Below are positions 8,112 through 15,400 of a DNA stretch of 37,862 nt, one piece after another. Position 1 is the stretch's first letter. Every line of letters starts with the position of its first letter. The position numbers and the translations under genes were made by a program. The DNA lies in NCBI GenBank assembly GCA_947596085.1, contig CANQEW010000027.1, positions 1 through 37,862 of the forward strand, in the 5' to 3' direction. The notes beneath the pieces were generated by a model. The model saw only the letters and a list, made by a program, of their open reading frames with translations. It ran no database searches and had not been told where the DNA came from. This DNA is from an uncultured Clostridia bacterium (GTDB taxonomy: Bacteria > Bacillota > Clostridia > Christensenellales > Aristaeellaceae).

Positions 8112-8157
8112 GATAAATGTAAAATTATCAATTGTGCGAAAGCTCTTCGGAGGGGAC

Positions 8158-10560
8158 ATGCGTTCTCAATATACCGTATTCAAGCCCCGCGAGTCCGCGC
8201 GGAATTTCCTGCTGTCGGTCGTCATGATGACGGCGAAGATGCTGTTTTTCGCCGTGCTGCTGATCGGCGTGTGCCTGGGCGGCGTGGTGGGCGGCGTCGC
8301 GAAAGCGTGGGTCGATACCTGCCCGGATCTCGATCTGGAAGCCATCGGCTCCCAGTCGCTGACCTCGTTCATCTACGACCGCAACGGCGGCCTGATCACC
8401 GAGTTCAAGGGTTCGGTCAACCGCGTCTACGTGGAATATGAAGACATCCCGCAGACGCTGATCAACGCCGTCATTGCCATCGAGGACGCGCGCTTCATGG
8501 AGCACCACGGCGTGGACCTGAAGCGCATCGTCGGCTCGCTGGTGAGCAACATCGGCGGCGGCAGCCTGCAGGGCGCGTCCACGATCACCTGCCAGCTGGT
8601 CAAGCTCACGCTGCTCAACGCCGACCAGACCTACAAGCGCAAGGTGCAGGAAGCGTATCTGGCGCTGCAGGTGGAGGAGCAGATGACCAAGGAGGAGATC
8701 CTCGAGGCCTACATGAACGTGATCTACCTGGGTGGCTCGAGCTACGGCATCCGCATCGCCGCGCAGGATTACTTCGGCAAGGAGCTCGACCAGCTCACGC
8801 TGCGCGAGTGCGCCTGCCTGGCGGCGATCATCCGCAATCCCTATCGCTACAATCCCCGCCGCAACTACTATACCCGCAACACCCCGGAGACCATCGATAA
8901 CCGCACCGATTACGTGCTTGACGAGATGCTTGACCACGCGCTCATCACCCAGGAGGAGCACGACGCGGCCTACGCCGAACAGTTGCGCATTCTGGAGAGC
9001 TCCACCGCGTCCTCGGACGCCATGTACGACAACGCCTACTACGTGGAGTACGCCATCTACGACGTGGTGACCAAGATGCTGCGCGTCGAGGGTTTGGAGG
9101 ACACCTCCTCCAACCGCAGCAGCATGGAGACCCGGCTGCGCAACGGCGGCTATCTGATCTACACATCCCTTGATCCGGCGGTGCAGTCCGCCGTGCAGGA
9201 CACCATCACCAACTGGTCGCGGTATCCGGCCATGCGCTACTCGAACGACGCTTCCACCCAATCCTCGCTGGGCGGCGGCGAATACCTGACCGTGGTGCAG
9301 CCCCAGGCGGCCGCGGCGGTCATCAACTGGCACACCGGCGAGCTGGTGGCGGTGGTCGGAGGGCGCAGCGAGCCTGTGCAGCGCAAGCAGCTCAACCGCG
9401 CGTATCAGCTGGAGATGCCGGTGGGCTCGTCGCTGAAGCCGCTGTCGGTGTACGGCCCGGCCTTCGATCTGGGCTACTCGCCGGGCACGCCGGTGCTGAA
9501 CCTGCCCGTCGAGATTCAAAACTGGAACAGTGAGAACGGCTATCCGAATAACTTCTCCGACGGCTCCTTCACGGGCACAGAGTCCATGCGCACGGCGATC
9601 AACCGCTCGCACAATACCTCCTCAGCCCACGCGCTGATGGACTACGTGGGCATCGAGAACTCCGTCACCTACCTGCTGAAGCTGGGCATTGATCCGGACC
9701 ACATCCTCGCCACGGGCGCGGGCCTGGCGCTGGGCTCTTCGGGCGTCTCGATGATCGAGATGGCCGCGGCTTTCGGCGCCGTCGCCAACAGCGGGCGCTA
9801 TCTGGAGCCCTACGCCTTCACCCAGGTGCTCAACCCGGACGGCACGGTCTACATCGACGTTTCGGCGGTGCAGACCACGCGCCAGGTGTTCAAGGAGGCC
9901 ACGGCCTATCAGCTGGTGGACTGCCTGATCGACTGCGTGAATTCCGAGCAGGGCACCGGCGCGAACGCACGCTTCGATGACATGACTGTGGCGGGAAAGA
10001 CGGGCACCAACTCCAACAACATCGGCGTGACCTTCGCGGGTATGACCGGCTACTATGCCGGCGCGCTGTGGATCGGCTCGGACTACTACAAGCCGCTGGA
10101 GCAGAGCGCCACGGGCAGCAGCGCCGCCGCGCCGCTGTGGGCGGAAATGATGCGGCAGGTGCACGAGATCACGGGCAACACCGAGAACCGCAGCATCATG
10201 GCGGGCACGCCGGCCACCTACGGGCTCTTCGCGGAGACGGTCTGCGGCGTTTCGGGCATGCTGCCCACCGAGGCGTGCCGCGCCGACGCCAACAGCTATC
10301 CCCTGATCACCGACTACTACACAGCGGAGAGCCGGCCCACGGCCTACTGCAACATGCACCGTGCGGTGACGATCTGCCGCCGCTCCGGCATGGTGGCCTC
10401 GCCATCCTGTCGAAATACGGCGGTGACCGGCATCATCTACATCCCCGAGGGCCATCCGCTGCGCTCCGCGTCGGACATGGACGTGGTGCAGAGCTACTTC
10501 TACGGCGCGTCGACCAACGAGTACGCCGCGGGCATCGGCATGTGCACGCAGTGCGGATAA
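8158..10560 (+). CDS. Class A penicillin-binding protein (glycosyltransferase/transpeptidase)
   Basis: Bifunctional cell-wall enzyme that polymerises glycan strands from lipid II and cross-links peptide stems outside the membrane. The 801-aa protein has a short cytoplasmic tail, one membrane segment (about 16-46), a GT51 domain with catalytic Glu109 in EDARFMEHHG and the GASTITCQL and KEEILEAYMN motifs, then a transpeptidase domain with Ser424-x-x-Lys427 (SSLK), Ser484-His-Asn (SHN) and Lys614-Thr-Gly (KTGT). The C-terminal extension of about 130 aa contains several cysteines. ATG 8158 has GGAGGGG just upstream; longer in-frame starts precede the predicted transcription start. Organisation is as in PBP1a/PonA. 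It is divergent from glmS, so precursor synthesis and wall assembly genes are side by side. Ends in a terminator (10579-10609). Confidence 0.95.
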   Translation: MRSQYTVFKPRESARNFLLSVVMMTAKMLFFAVLLIGVCLGGVVGGVAKAWVDTCPDLDLEAIGSQSLTSFIYDRNGGLITEFKGSVNRVYVEYEDIPQTLINAVIAIEDARFMEHHGVDLKRIVGSLVSNIGGGSLQGASTITCQLVKLTLLNADQTYKRKVQEAYLALQVEEQMTKEEILEAYMNVIYLGGSSYGIRIAAQDYFGKELDQLTLRECACLAAIIRNPYRYNPRRNYYTRNTPETIDNRTDYVLDEMLDHALITQEEHDAAYAEQLRILESSTASSDAMYDNAYYVEYAIYDVVTKMLRVEGLEDTSSNRSSMETRLRNGGYLIYTSLDPAVQSAVQDTITNWSRYPAMRYSNDASTQSSLGGGEYLTVVQPQAAAAVINWHTGELVAVVGGRSEPVQRKQLNRAYQLEMPVGSSLKPLSVYGPAFDLGYSPGTPVLNLPVEIQNWNSENGYPNNFSDGSFTGTESMRTAINRSHNTSSAHALMDYVGIENSVTYLLKLGIDPDHILATGAGLALGSSGVSMIEMAAAFGAVANSGRYLEPYAFTQVLNPDGTVYIDVSAVQTTRQVFKEATAYQLVDCLIDCVNSEQGTGANARFDDMTVAGKTGTNSNNIGVTFAGMTGYYAGALWIGSDYYKPLEQSATGSSAAAPLWAEMMRQVHEITGNTENRSIMAGTPATYGLFAETVCGVSGMLPTEACRADANSYPLITDYYTAESRPTAYCNMHRAVTICRRSGMVASPSCRNTAVTGIIYIPEGHPLRSASDMDVVQSYFYGASTNEYAAGIGMCTQCG

Positions 10561-10578
10561 AACCAACAAACAGAAGCG

Positions 10579-10609
10579 GGCGGGTCGGAGCGCATTCCGG
10601 CCCGCCTTT
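10579..10609 (+). terminator. Terminator after the penicillin-binding protein gene
   Basis: 11-bp stem with one G-T pair (10579-10589 with 10596-10606), 6-nt loop, then TTTG. The T-run is short, so termination may be partial. Confidence 0.6.
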
Positions 10610-10671
10610 GATGAATGAAGCGGCTCTTTTTCATCAGAATAGCATCAGAATCGATTGAAAGGGTGAGGCCG

Positions 10672-11589
10672 GTGTACTATCGGATACTGGAGAAGCTCAC
10701 GGAGTCGGATCTGGAAGCGTGCCTGGCGGGAGGCGCGCCGTTCGCGGCGGTGTTGACGCCGCAGGAGTGGGCGCGGGACTGTCGGCGGCTGGGCATGGAC
10801 CTCGAGCCGGACGACATCTCCGACCGCCCGCGCTGCACCAAGGCCGAGGTCAACTACGATTCCATCACCGGCGCGTTCTCGGTTCCGGACCGCCACCGCC
10901 CCTCCGGCGGGCGAAAGGAGTTCAGCTTCGCGCTCAACGGCCGCTGCGCGATCTTCATCGACGCGGGAAGCGCGGCGCGGAGCTACATGGACGCCATCCG
11001 GGAGAGCAAAAAGTGGCGCGCGCCCTGCCTGGAGCGCTTCCTGCGGGACTTCTTGGAGGCGATCGTCGCGAACGATCTGGCGATGCTGGAGCGCTTCGAG
11101 ACGGCGCTGGGCAAGCTCGAGAGCCAGATTCTCGAGGGCCGCAGGGACGGCGTGGTGGCCGAGATCAACGGCATCCGCCGCGAGCTGCGCGCGCTGCAGA
11201 TCCACTACGAACAGCTCGCCGATCTCACCGAGGAGCTGGGGGAGAATGAGAACAGCTTCTTCGACGAGCGGAGGCTGATACAGTTTCAAATGTTCGACAA
11301 TCGCGTATCGCGCCTGCTGAGCACGCTGGCCTCCCTGCAGGAGCTGACGGTGCAGCTGCGCGAGCTCTACCAGTCCCAGCTCGACCTGCGCCAGAATCAC
11401 GTGACGACGGTGCTGACGGTGGTCACCACCATCTTCTTGCCGCTGACGCTGATCGCGGGCTGGTACGGCATGAACTTTGAACACATGCCGGAGCTGCGAT
11501 CGCCCGCGGCCTATCCGATCGTGATCGTCGCGAGCCTGGCCATCGTGGCGGGCTGCATCCTGTTCTTCAAGAAAAAGAAGCTGCTGTAA
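10672..11589 (+). CDS. corA: CorA-family magnesium transporter
   Basis: Pentameric membrane channel for Mg2+ (possibly Co2+ or Ni2+). A large N-terminal cytoplasmic domain rich in charged helices (about residues 100-240) is followed by TM1 (about 246-264), the family-defining Gly-Met-Asn at 266-268 in YGMNF, and TM2 (about 281-299) ending in KKKKLL. GTG 10672 was preferred (305 aa) because GAAAGGG lies 8 nt upstream. An in-frame ATG at 10615 (324 aa) has no ribosome binding site and directly follows the preceding terminator stem. No separate promoter was found with confidence, so weak read-through or a promoter in 10610-10660 is possible. The stop codon lies inside the next terminator. Confidence 0.88.
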   Translation: MYYRILEKLTESDLEACLAGGAPFAAVLTPQEWARDCRRLGMDLEPDDISDRPRCTKAEVNYDSITGAFSVPDRHRPSGGRKEFSFALNGRCAIFIDAGSAARSYMDAIRESKKWRAPCLERFLRDFLEAIVANDLAMLERFETALGKLESQILEGRRDGVVAEINGIRRELRALQIHYEQLADLTEELGENENSFFDERRLIQFQMFDNRVSRLLSTLASLQELTVQLRELYQSQLDLRQNHVTTVLTVVTTIFLPLTLIAGWYGMNFEHMPELRSPAAYPIVIVASLAIVAGCILFFKKKKLL

Positions 11590-11624
11590 TAATTATCCCC
11601 CGGCAAAGCCGGGGGATAATTATT
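11588..11624. terminator. Bidirectional terminator, corA / larBC operon
   Basis: Perfect 17-bp stem (11588-11604 with 11608-11624) closed by an AAA loop. A GC-rich centre (CCCCCGGC/GCCGGGGG) is flanked by AT-rich arms that give U-rich tails on both strands. It overlaps the corA stop codon and lies 7 bp from the end of the convergent 109-aa gene. Confidence 0.9.
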
Positions 11625-11631
11625 GAGATTT

Positions 11632-11961
11632 TCAGATGGGAATTCGAAGCTGCTCGTCCAGCGGCGGGATCACGCCCAGGCGCAGAAAGATCGGAAACAG
11701 GTAGCTCGCGCCGAAGGTTCCCAGCTTCTTCGGACCGTCCACCACCTCGCCGGCGCGCAGCAGGCGCATGGCGTTGCGGTAGGTGAGATCCACCGTCGAG
11801 CGGGTGATGGATTTGTCCCGGCGATCCACAAACATCTCATTGCCCCGAACCTCATAGTGAAATTCGAGCCCCTTCGCCGTGCGGAAGGGTTCGCCCTGCA
11901 GCTTTTCGATTTCCTCCCAGAGCACGTCCGATTCGGACTTGCGTCCCAAAAGATCCTCCAT
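11632..11961 (-). CDS. Small conserved protein of unknown function
   Basis: 109-aa soluble protein at the end of the surE-larC operon, 41 nt after larC, with a strong AGGAGGT 6 nt before its ATG. It begins with an acidic helix (MEDLLGRKSESDVLWEEIEK), then a beta-rich part (FHYEVRGNEMFVDRRDKSIT, about 34-53) and a helical part ending GPKKLGTFGASYLFPIFLRL. No catalytic motif, metal site or membrane segment is evident. I believe similar short proteins occur in other Clostridia, where some look like helix-turn-helix proteins, but I cannot name the family. Its place behind larB-larC suggests, but does not show, a link to cofactor synthesis. Confidence 0.65.
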   Translation of the reverse strand: MEDLLGRKSESDVLWEEIEKLQGEPFRTAKGLEFHYEVRGNEMFVDRRDKSITRSTVDLTYRNAMRLLRAGEVVDGPKKLGTFGASYLFPIFLRLGVIPPLDEQLRIPI

Positions 11962-12002
11962 GTCGCACCTCCTGTGCGGGACAATTTCAGAAAATTACGA
12001 AG

Positions 12003-13226
12003 TTACGGCAGATCCCGCTCCGCCGCGCGCAGCACGTCCGCCAGCGGCACGCCGCGCTCCCGCGCCGCGCGGGCGGCGTCCTCGTATTCCGGCTTGGCGC
12101 GCGCAAAGTCCGCGCCGCGGGAAATTTTCACGCCGATCTTTCCGTAGGGCGTGTCGACCGCGCCCGCCTCCCGGGGCAGCGTGCGCCGCTCGAAGCGCTG
12201 GGCGCGCACGCCGATGCTGCTGGTGTGGCGCAGCGCGAGCTCCTCCATGCGCTCCCGGTCCTCCGGCGCGCACAGACAGCTCAACTTCACGCCGGGCCGG
12301 CCCTTCTTCATCTGAATGGGCGTGAGATACACGTCCAGCGCGCCCGCCGACATCAGCTCCTCCGCCGCGAAGCCGATCGCCTCGCCGGTCATGTCGTCCA
12401 GATTGCAGCTGATCTCCCACACCTCGCCGGAGCGCGCCTCATCCTCGCCCAGGAAGGCGCGCACGCAGTTGGCCGCCGGGAATTCCTTGGTGCCGATGCC
12501 GCAGCCCGCGGCCCGCACGCGCATCTCCGGCATCCAGCCGAATTCGTCCGCGAAGTGCCTGAGAAGCGCCGCGCCCGTGGGCGTCAACAGCTCGCCGCGA
12601 ACGCTGCCCGCGCTGGCGGGAATGTCCCGCAGCAGGTACGCCGTGGCCGGGGTCGGCACCGGCAGTATGCCGTGGGCGCAGCGCACCTGGCCGAAGCCCG
12701 TGTGCACCGGCGATACCACCACGCGCTCCGGGTTCAGCAGTCGCATCGCCAGGCATACCGCGCACACGTCCGTGATCGCGTCCAGCATGCCGACCTCGTG
12801 GAAGTGCAGGCTCTCCGCGTCGCAACCGTGGGCGTGGGCCTCCGCCTCGGCCAGCAGGGCGTACACCCGCTTCGCCTCCGCGCGGACCTCCTCGGGGAGC
12901 TTCAGCGCATCGATTCGCGCGCAAACCTCCGCGAAGCTCGCGTGGGTGTGCTCATGATGATGTTCGTGGTGTTCGGGCATGTGCTCCTCCGGCGCGCCCT
13001 CGGGCACGTCGGGGCAGAGCTCCTCCGCTCCGCCGATCTCCACGATCATGTGTGTGCCCTGCACGCCGCAGCTGCTCTTTTCGACGCGGCGCATTCGCAG
13101 GCCGGGGATGCCGGCCGCGTTCATGGTCGCGAGAAAGCCGTCCGGGTCGGGCAGCAATTCCAGGAGCGACGCGGTGAGCATGTCGCCCGCCGCGCCCATG
13201 TTGCATTCGATATAAAGCGTCTTCAT
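12003..13226 (-). CDS. larC: Nickel-pincer cofactor biosynthesis protein LarC
   Basis: CTP-dependent cyclometallase that inserts Ni into the pyridinium-dithiocarboxylate precursor to make the nickel-pincer nucleotide used by lactate racemase and relatives. The 407-aa protein starts with the family signature ECNMGAAGDMLTASLLEL (7-24). A histidine-rich loop (82-95, eight His, EHHEHHHEHTH) is the expected nickel-binding stretch. GFGQVRCAHG and PTPATAYLL lie in the middle, and the C-terminal half is the LarC2 part. In Lactobacillus plantarum larC is split into larC1 and larC2 joined by programmed frameshifting; here it is one uninterrupted frame. The start overlaps the larB stop by 4 nt. larA and larE are not in the window. 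Confidence 0.93.
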   Translation of the reverse strand: MKTLYIECNMGAAGDMLTASLLELLPDPDGFLATMNAAGIPGLRMRRVEKSSCGVQGTHMIVEIGGAEELCPDVPEGAPEEHMPEHHEHHHEHTHASFAEVCARIDALKLPEEVRAEAKRVYALLAEAEAHAHGCDAESLHFHEVGMLDAITDVCAVCLAMRLLNPERVVVSPVHTGFGQVRCAHGILPVPTPATAYLLRDIPASAGSVRGELLTPTGAALLRHFADEFGWMPEMRVRAAGCGIGTKEFPAANCVRAFLGEDEARSGEVWEISCNLDDMTGEAIGFAAEELMSAGALDVYLTPIQMKKGRPGVKLSCLCAPEDRERMEELALRHTSSIGVRAQRFERRTLPREAGAVDTPYGKIGVKISRGADFARAKPEYEDAARAARERGVPLADVLRAAERDLP

Positions 13227-13981
13227 TTCGCAATGCTCTCCATTTGATTGATGGTGTTGGCCAGGTATCCCGCGCCGAAGCCGTTGTCGATGTTGACCAC
13301 GCTGACCCCGCTCGCGCAGGAGTTGAGCATGGACAGAAGCGCCGCCACGCCGCCGAAGCTCGCCCCGTAGCCCACGCTGGTGGGCACCGCGATCACCGGG
13401 CAGTCCACCAGCCCGCCGATCACGCTGGCCAGCGCGCCCTCCATGCCGGCGACGGCCACCACCGCGCGCGCGCGGGCGAGCTCGTCCATGCGGCTGAGCA
13501 GGCGGTGAATGCCGGACACGCCCACGTCGTACATGCGCACTACGCGGGAGCCGTAGTTTTCGGCGGTGAGCGCGGCCTCCTCGCAGACCGGCAGGTCGCT
13601 GGTGCCGCCGCTGGCGACGATCACGCAGCCCCGAAGCTCCCTCGGCCGGCGCGCGACGATGCCGATGCCCGATACCGGGTCGTAGAACAGCTCCAGCTTC
13701 GAGCCCACCAGCTCCGCCGCCTCGGGCTTCATGCGGGTGATGAGGATGTTCTCCTCGCCCCGCTCGACCATGTGGCCGCAGATGGTCAGAATCTGATCCG
13801 GCGTCTTGGATTTTCCATAGATCACCTCGCCCGCGCCCTGGCGGATCGCGCGGTGGTAGTCGATGTTCGCGATGCCGATGTCCTCGAAGGGCGCGGCCTT
13901 CAGGCGGGCCAGCATCTCCTCCGGGGAGAGGCTGCCGTCCGCCACGCGGCGCAGCGCGCCCAGCAGCTCCTGCTTATTCAT
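13223..13981 (-). CDS. larB: Nickel-pincer cofactor biosynthesis protein LarB
   Basis: Carboxylates the pyridinium ring of nicotinic acid adenine dinucleotide and hydrolyses its phosphoanhydride, the first step to the nickel-pincer nucleotide. The 252-aa protein has an N-terminal helical part (1-70) and a PurE-like C-terminal half with VIVASGGTSDLPVCEEAA (about 120-137), VVAVAGMEGALASVIGG, VPTSVGYGASFGG and a final NIDNGFGAGYLA. Length is normal. The start has GGAGG upstream and lies within the end of the CYTH gene (8-bp overlap); the stop overlaps larC by 4 nt. Such tight packing implies translational coupling of CYTH, larB and larC. Confidence 0.93.
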   Translation of the reverse strand: MNKQELLGALRRVADGSLSPEEMLARLKAAPFEDIGIANIDYHRAIRQGAGEVIYGKSKTPDQILTICGHMVERGEENILITRMKPEAAELVGSKLELFYDPVSGIGIVARRPRELRGCVIVASGGTSDLPVCEEAALTAENYGSRVVRMYDVGVSGIHRLLSRMDELARARAVVAVAGMEGALASVIGGLVDCPVIAVPTSVGYGASFGGVAALLSMLNSCASGVSVVNIDNGFGAGYLANTINQMESIAK

Positions 13982-14489
13982 GCGGCATCTCCTCCATGGG
14001 CACGCGTTCGGCCAGATAGCGGTTCTTGTAGGCCTGCTCGCCGGTGAGCTCGCGCACGACGTCCAGCCAGTCCGGCAGCTCCGGCGCTTGCGCCTCGCTC
14101 TCCAGCTCGATCTCCAGCGTGGCGCGGTCGCTCCAGAAGCTGTATACGTCGATCTCCATCAGCTGCCCCCGGTGCGGCACGCGGTAGCGCCGCTTCTCGA
14201 TGGGCCGCAGCGCGGGATTGGCCTCTTGAAGCAGCCGCCGGTAGGCCGCCTCGGTCACTTCCTTTTCCCGCTCGTCGCAGGTGAGCGCGTTCACGCGGCG
14301 CTTGAAGGTGTACACGTAGCGCGTGACGCCGCCGCAGCGCACGCTGCGTACCCGCTGGGTCAGGCCCTCCACGCCGCCGTCGTTCAGGTAGGTCTGCACG
14401 ATGTCCCACACTTCGCAGCCGGGGAGCGATCGCAGCATGTCCTCGTCCGGCATGCGGATCAGATACTTCCGCTCGATCTCCATTCCCAT
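13974..14489 (-). CDS. CYTH-domain protein (triphosphate tunnel enzyme)
   Basis: 171-aa CYTH protein with the diagnostic N-terminal EIERKYLI (ExExK, Glu4-Glu6-Lys8) followed by alternating strands rich in Arg, Lys and Glu (VRSVRCGGVTRYVYTFKRR; EIDVYSFW; LEIELES) that line the triphosphate tunnel. Family members hydrolyse inorganic tripolyphosphate, ThTP or nucleoside triphosphates, or act as class IV adenylate cyclases. The substrate cannot be told here, but size and motif best fit a bacterial tripolyphosphatase. The ATG directly follows the surE stop, with a Shine-Dalgarno (GAGGGCG) inside surE. The end overlaps larB. ATG 14483, two codons downstream, is an alternative start. Confidence 0.88.
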   Translation of the reverse strand: MGMEIERKYLIRMPDEDMLRSLPGCEVWDIVQTYLNDGGVEGLTQRVRSVRCGGVTRYVYTFKRRVNALTCDEREKEVTEAAYRRLLQEANPALRPIEKRRYRVPHRGQLMEIDVYSFWSDRATLEIELESEAQAPELPDWLDVVRELTGEQAYKNRYLAERVPMEEMPHE

Positions 14490-15233
14490 TCAGTCGCCCT
14501 CGTTCAATTCGTCGAAGTTCGCAAGCGGCGTGGCCGCCATCATGTTCCAGCTCACCACGGACAGCGAGGCGTAGCCCGCGCGCGTCAGCTGCAGATCGGA
14601 GTTTTCATCGGTTTCGGGCACGCTGTTCTCGCCCACGACCATCACCCAGCCAGCCTCCGTCTCGCGGTAGACCGGCTCAAACACATAGTCGTAGGACACC
14701 GTCGCCGCGCGCACGCCCAGCGGCCTTCCGCCGTAGGGCACGTTGAGGTTGTACGCCTCGCCCAGCGGCAGCGGGTGCCGCATCATCCACTCCGCCAGCC
14801 GCACGCCCAGCCGCGCCGCGTGCTCGTAGCCGTCGTCCGCGAAGCGGCACAGCGACACCGCCGCGCTCGGAACGCCGCACAGCGAGGCCTCCAGCGCCGC
14901 GCCCACCGTGCCCGAGGACAGAATCGCCGCGCCCCGGTTCGCACCCTTGTTGATGCCCGAGAGCACGCAGTCCGGCCGGTCGGCGCGCAATAGGTACAGC
15001 CCCAGGCGCGCGCAGTCGGCGGGCGTGCCGCCCACCGCGTAGGCGCGGACGCCCTCGTAGGGCGCGCGCTCCACGGGAAGCGGGTCCTTGATCGTGATGG
15101 AGTGGCTGGCCGCGCTGCGCTGGCCGTCCGGCGCGAAGATCGTCACCCGGTGTCCCGCCGCGATCGCCGCTTTCGACAGCTCCCGCAGCCCCGGCGCGAA
15201 AATTCCGTCGTCATTTGTGAGCAGAATATGCAT
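14490..15233 (-). CDS. surE: 5'/3'-nucleotidase SurE
   Basis: Metal-dependent phosphatase acting on nucleoside 5'- and 3'-monophosphates, with exopolyphosphatase activity in E. coli. The 247-aa protein starts MHILLTNDDG, with metal-binding Asp8 and Asp9. It has the APDGQRSAASHSIT loop with the third ligand Ser, and SGINKGANRGAAILSSGTVG with the Asn ligand. The C-terminal 50 residues are the usual dimer or tetramer hairpin. The ATG has GGGAG about 10 nt upstream. It is the first gene of the minus-strand operon surE-CYTH-larB-larC-109 aa, driven from 15279-15307. Confidence 0.94.
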   Translation of the reverse strand: MHILLTNDDGIFAPGLRELSKAAIAAGHRVTIFAPDGQRSAASHSITIKDPLPVERAPYEGVRAYAVGGTPADCARLGLYLLRADRPDCVLSGINKGANRGAAILSSGTVGAALEASLCGVPSAAVSLCRFADDGYEHAARLGVRLAEWMMRHPLPLGEAYNLNVPYGGRPLGVRAATVSYDYVFEPVYRETEAGWVMVVGENSVPETDENSDLQLTRAGYASLSVVSWNMMAATPLANFDELNEGD

Positions 15234-15278
15234 GATCCGTCAAGCTCCCGCATAGGATTGTGATATATGGTATTAAAT

Positions 15279-15307
15279 ATTATAGTACATATGCCGGGCA
15301 TTGTAAA
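15279..15307 (-). promoter_or_regulatory. Promoter of the surE-larC operon
   Basis: Minus strand -35 TTTACA (15307-15302), 17-bp spacer, -10 TATAAT (15284-15279), about 45 nt upstream of surE. Confidence 0.75.
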
Positions 15308-15330
15308 GCGCTGAAAGTATGCATATTCTA

Positions 15331-15359
15331 TTGTATATATTCAAAAAGTGTGATAGAAT
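15331..15359 (+). promoter_or_regulatory. Promoter of the ABC exporter operon
   Basis: -35 TTGTAT (15331-15336), 17-bp spacer, -10 TAGAAT (15354-15359), about 40 nt before the first exporter gene and divergent from the surE promoter. Confidence 0.6.
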
Positions 15360-15400
15360 ATGCGTAGCCATTCCTTTCCAACGATGAGAAGGCGGTGAAT

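Noticed and set aside
8083-8157. 25-codon N-terminal extension of the penicillin-binding protein
   Set aside because: The extension contains the predicted -10 box (8106-8111) and has no ribosome binding site, while ATG 8158 has GGAGGGG.
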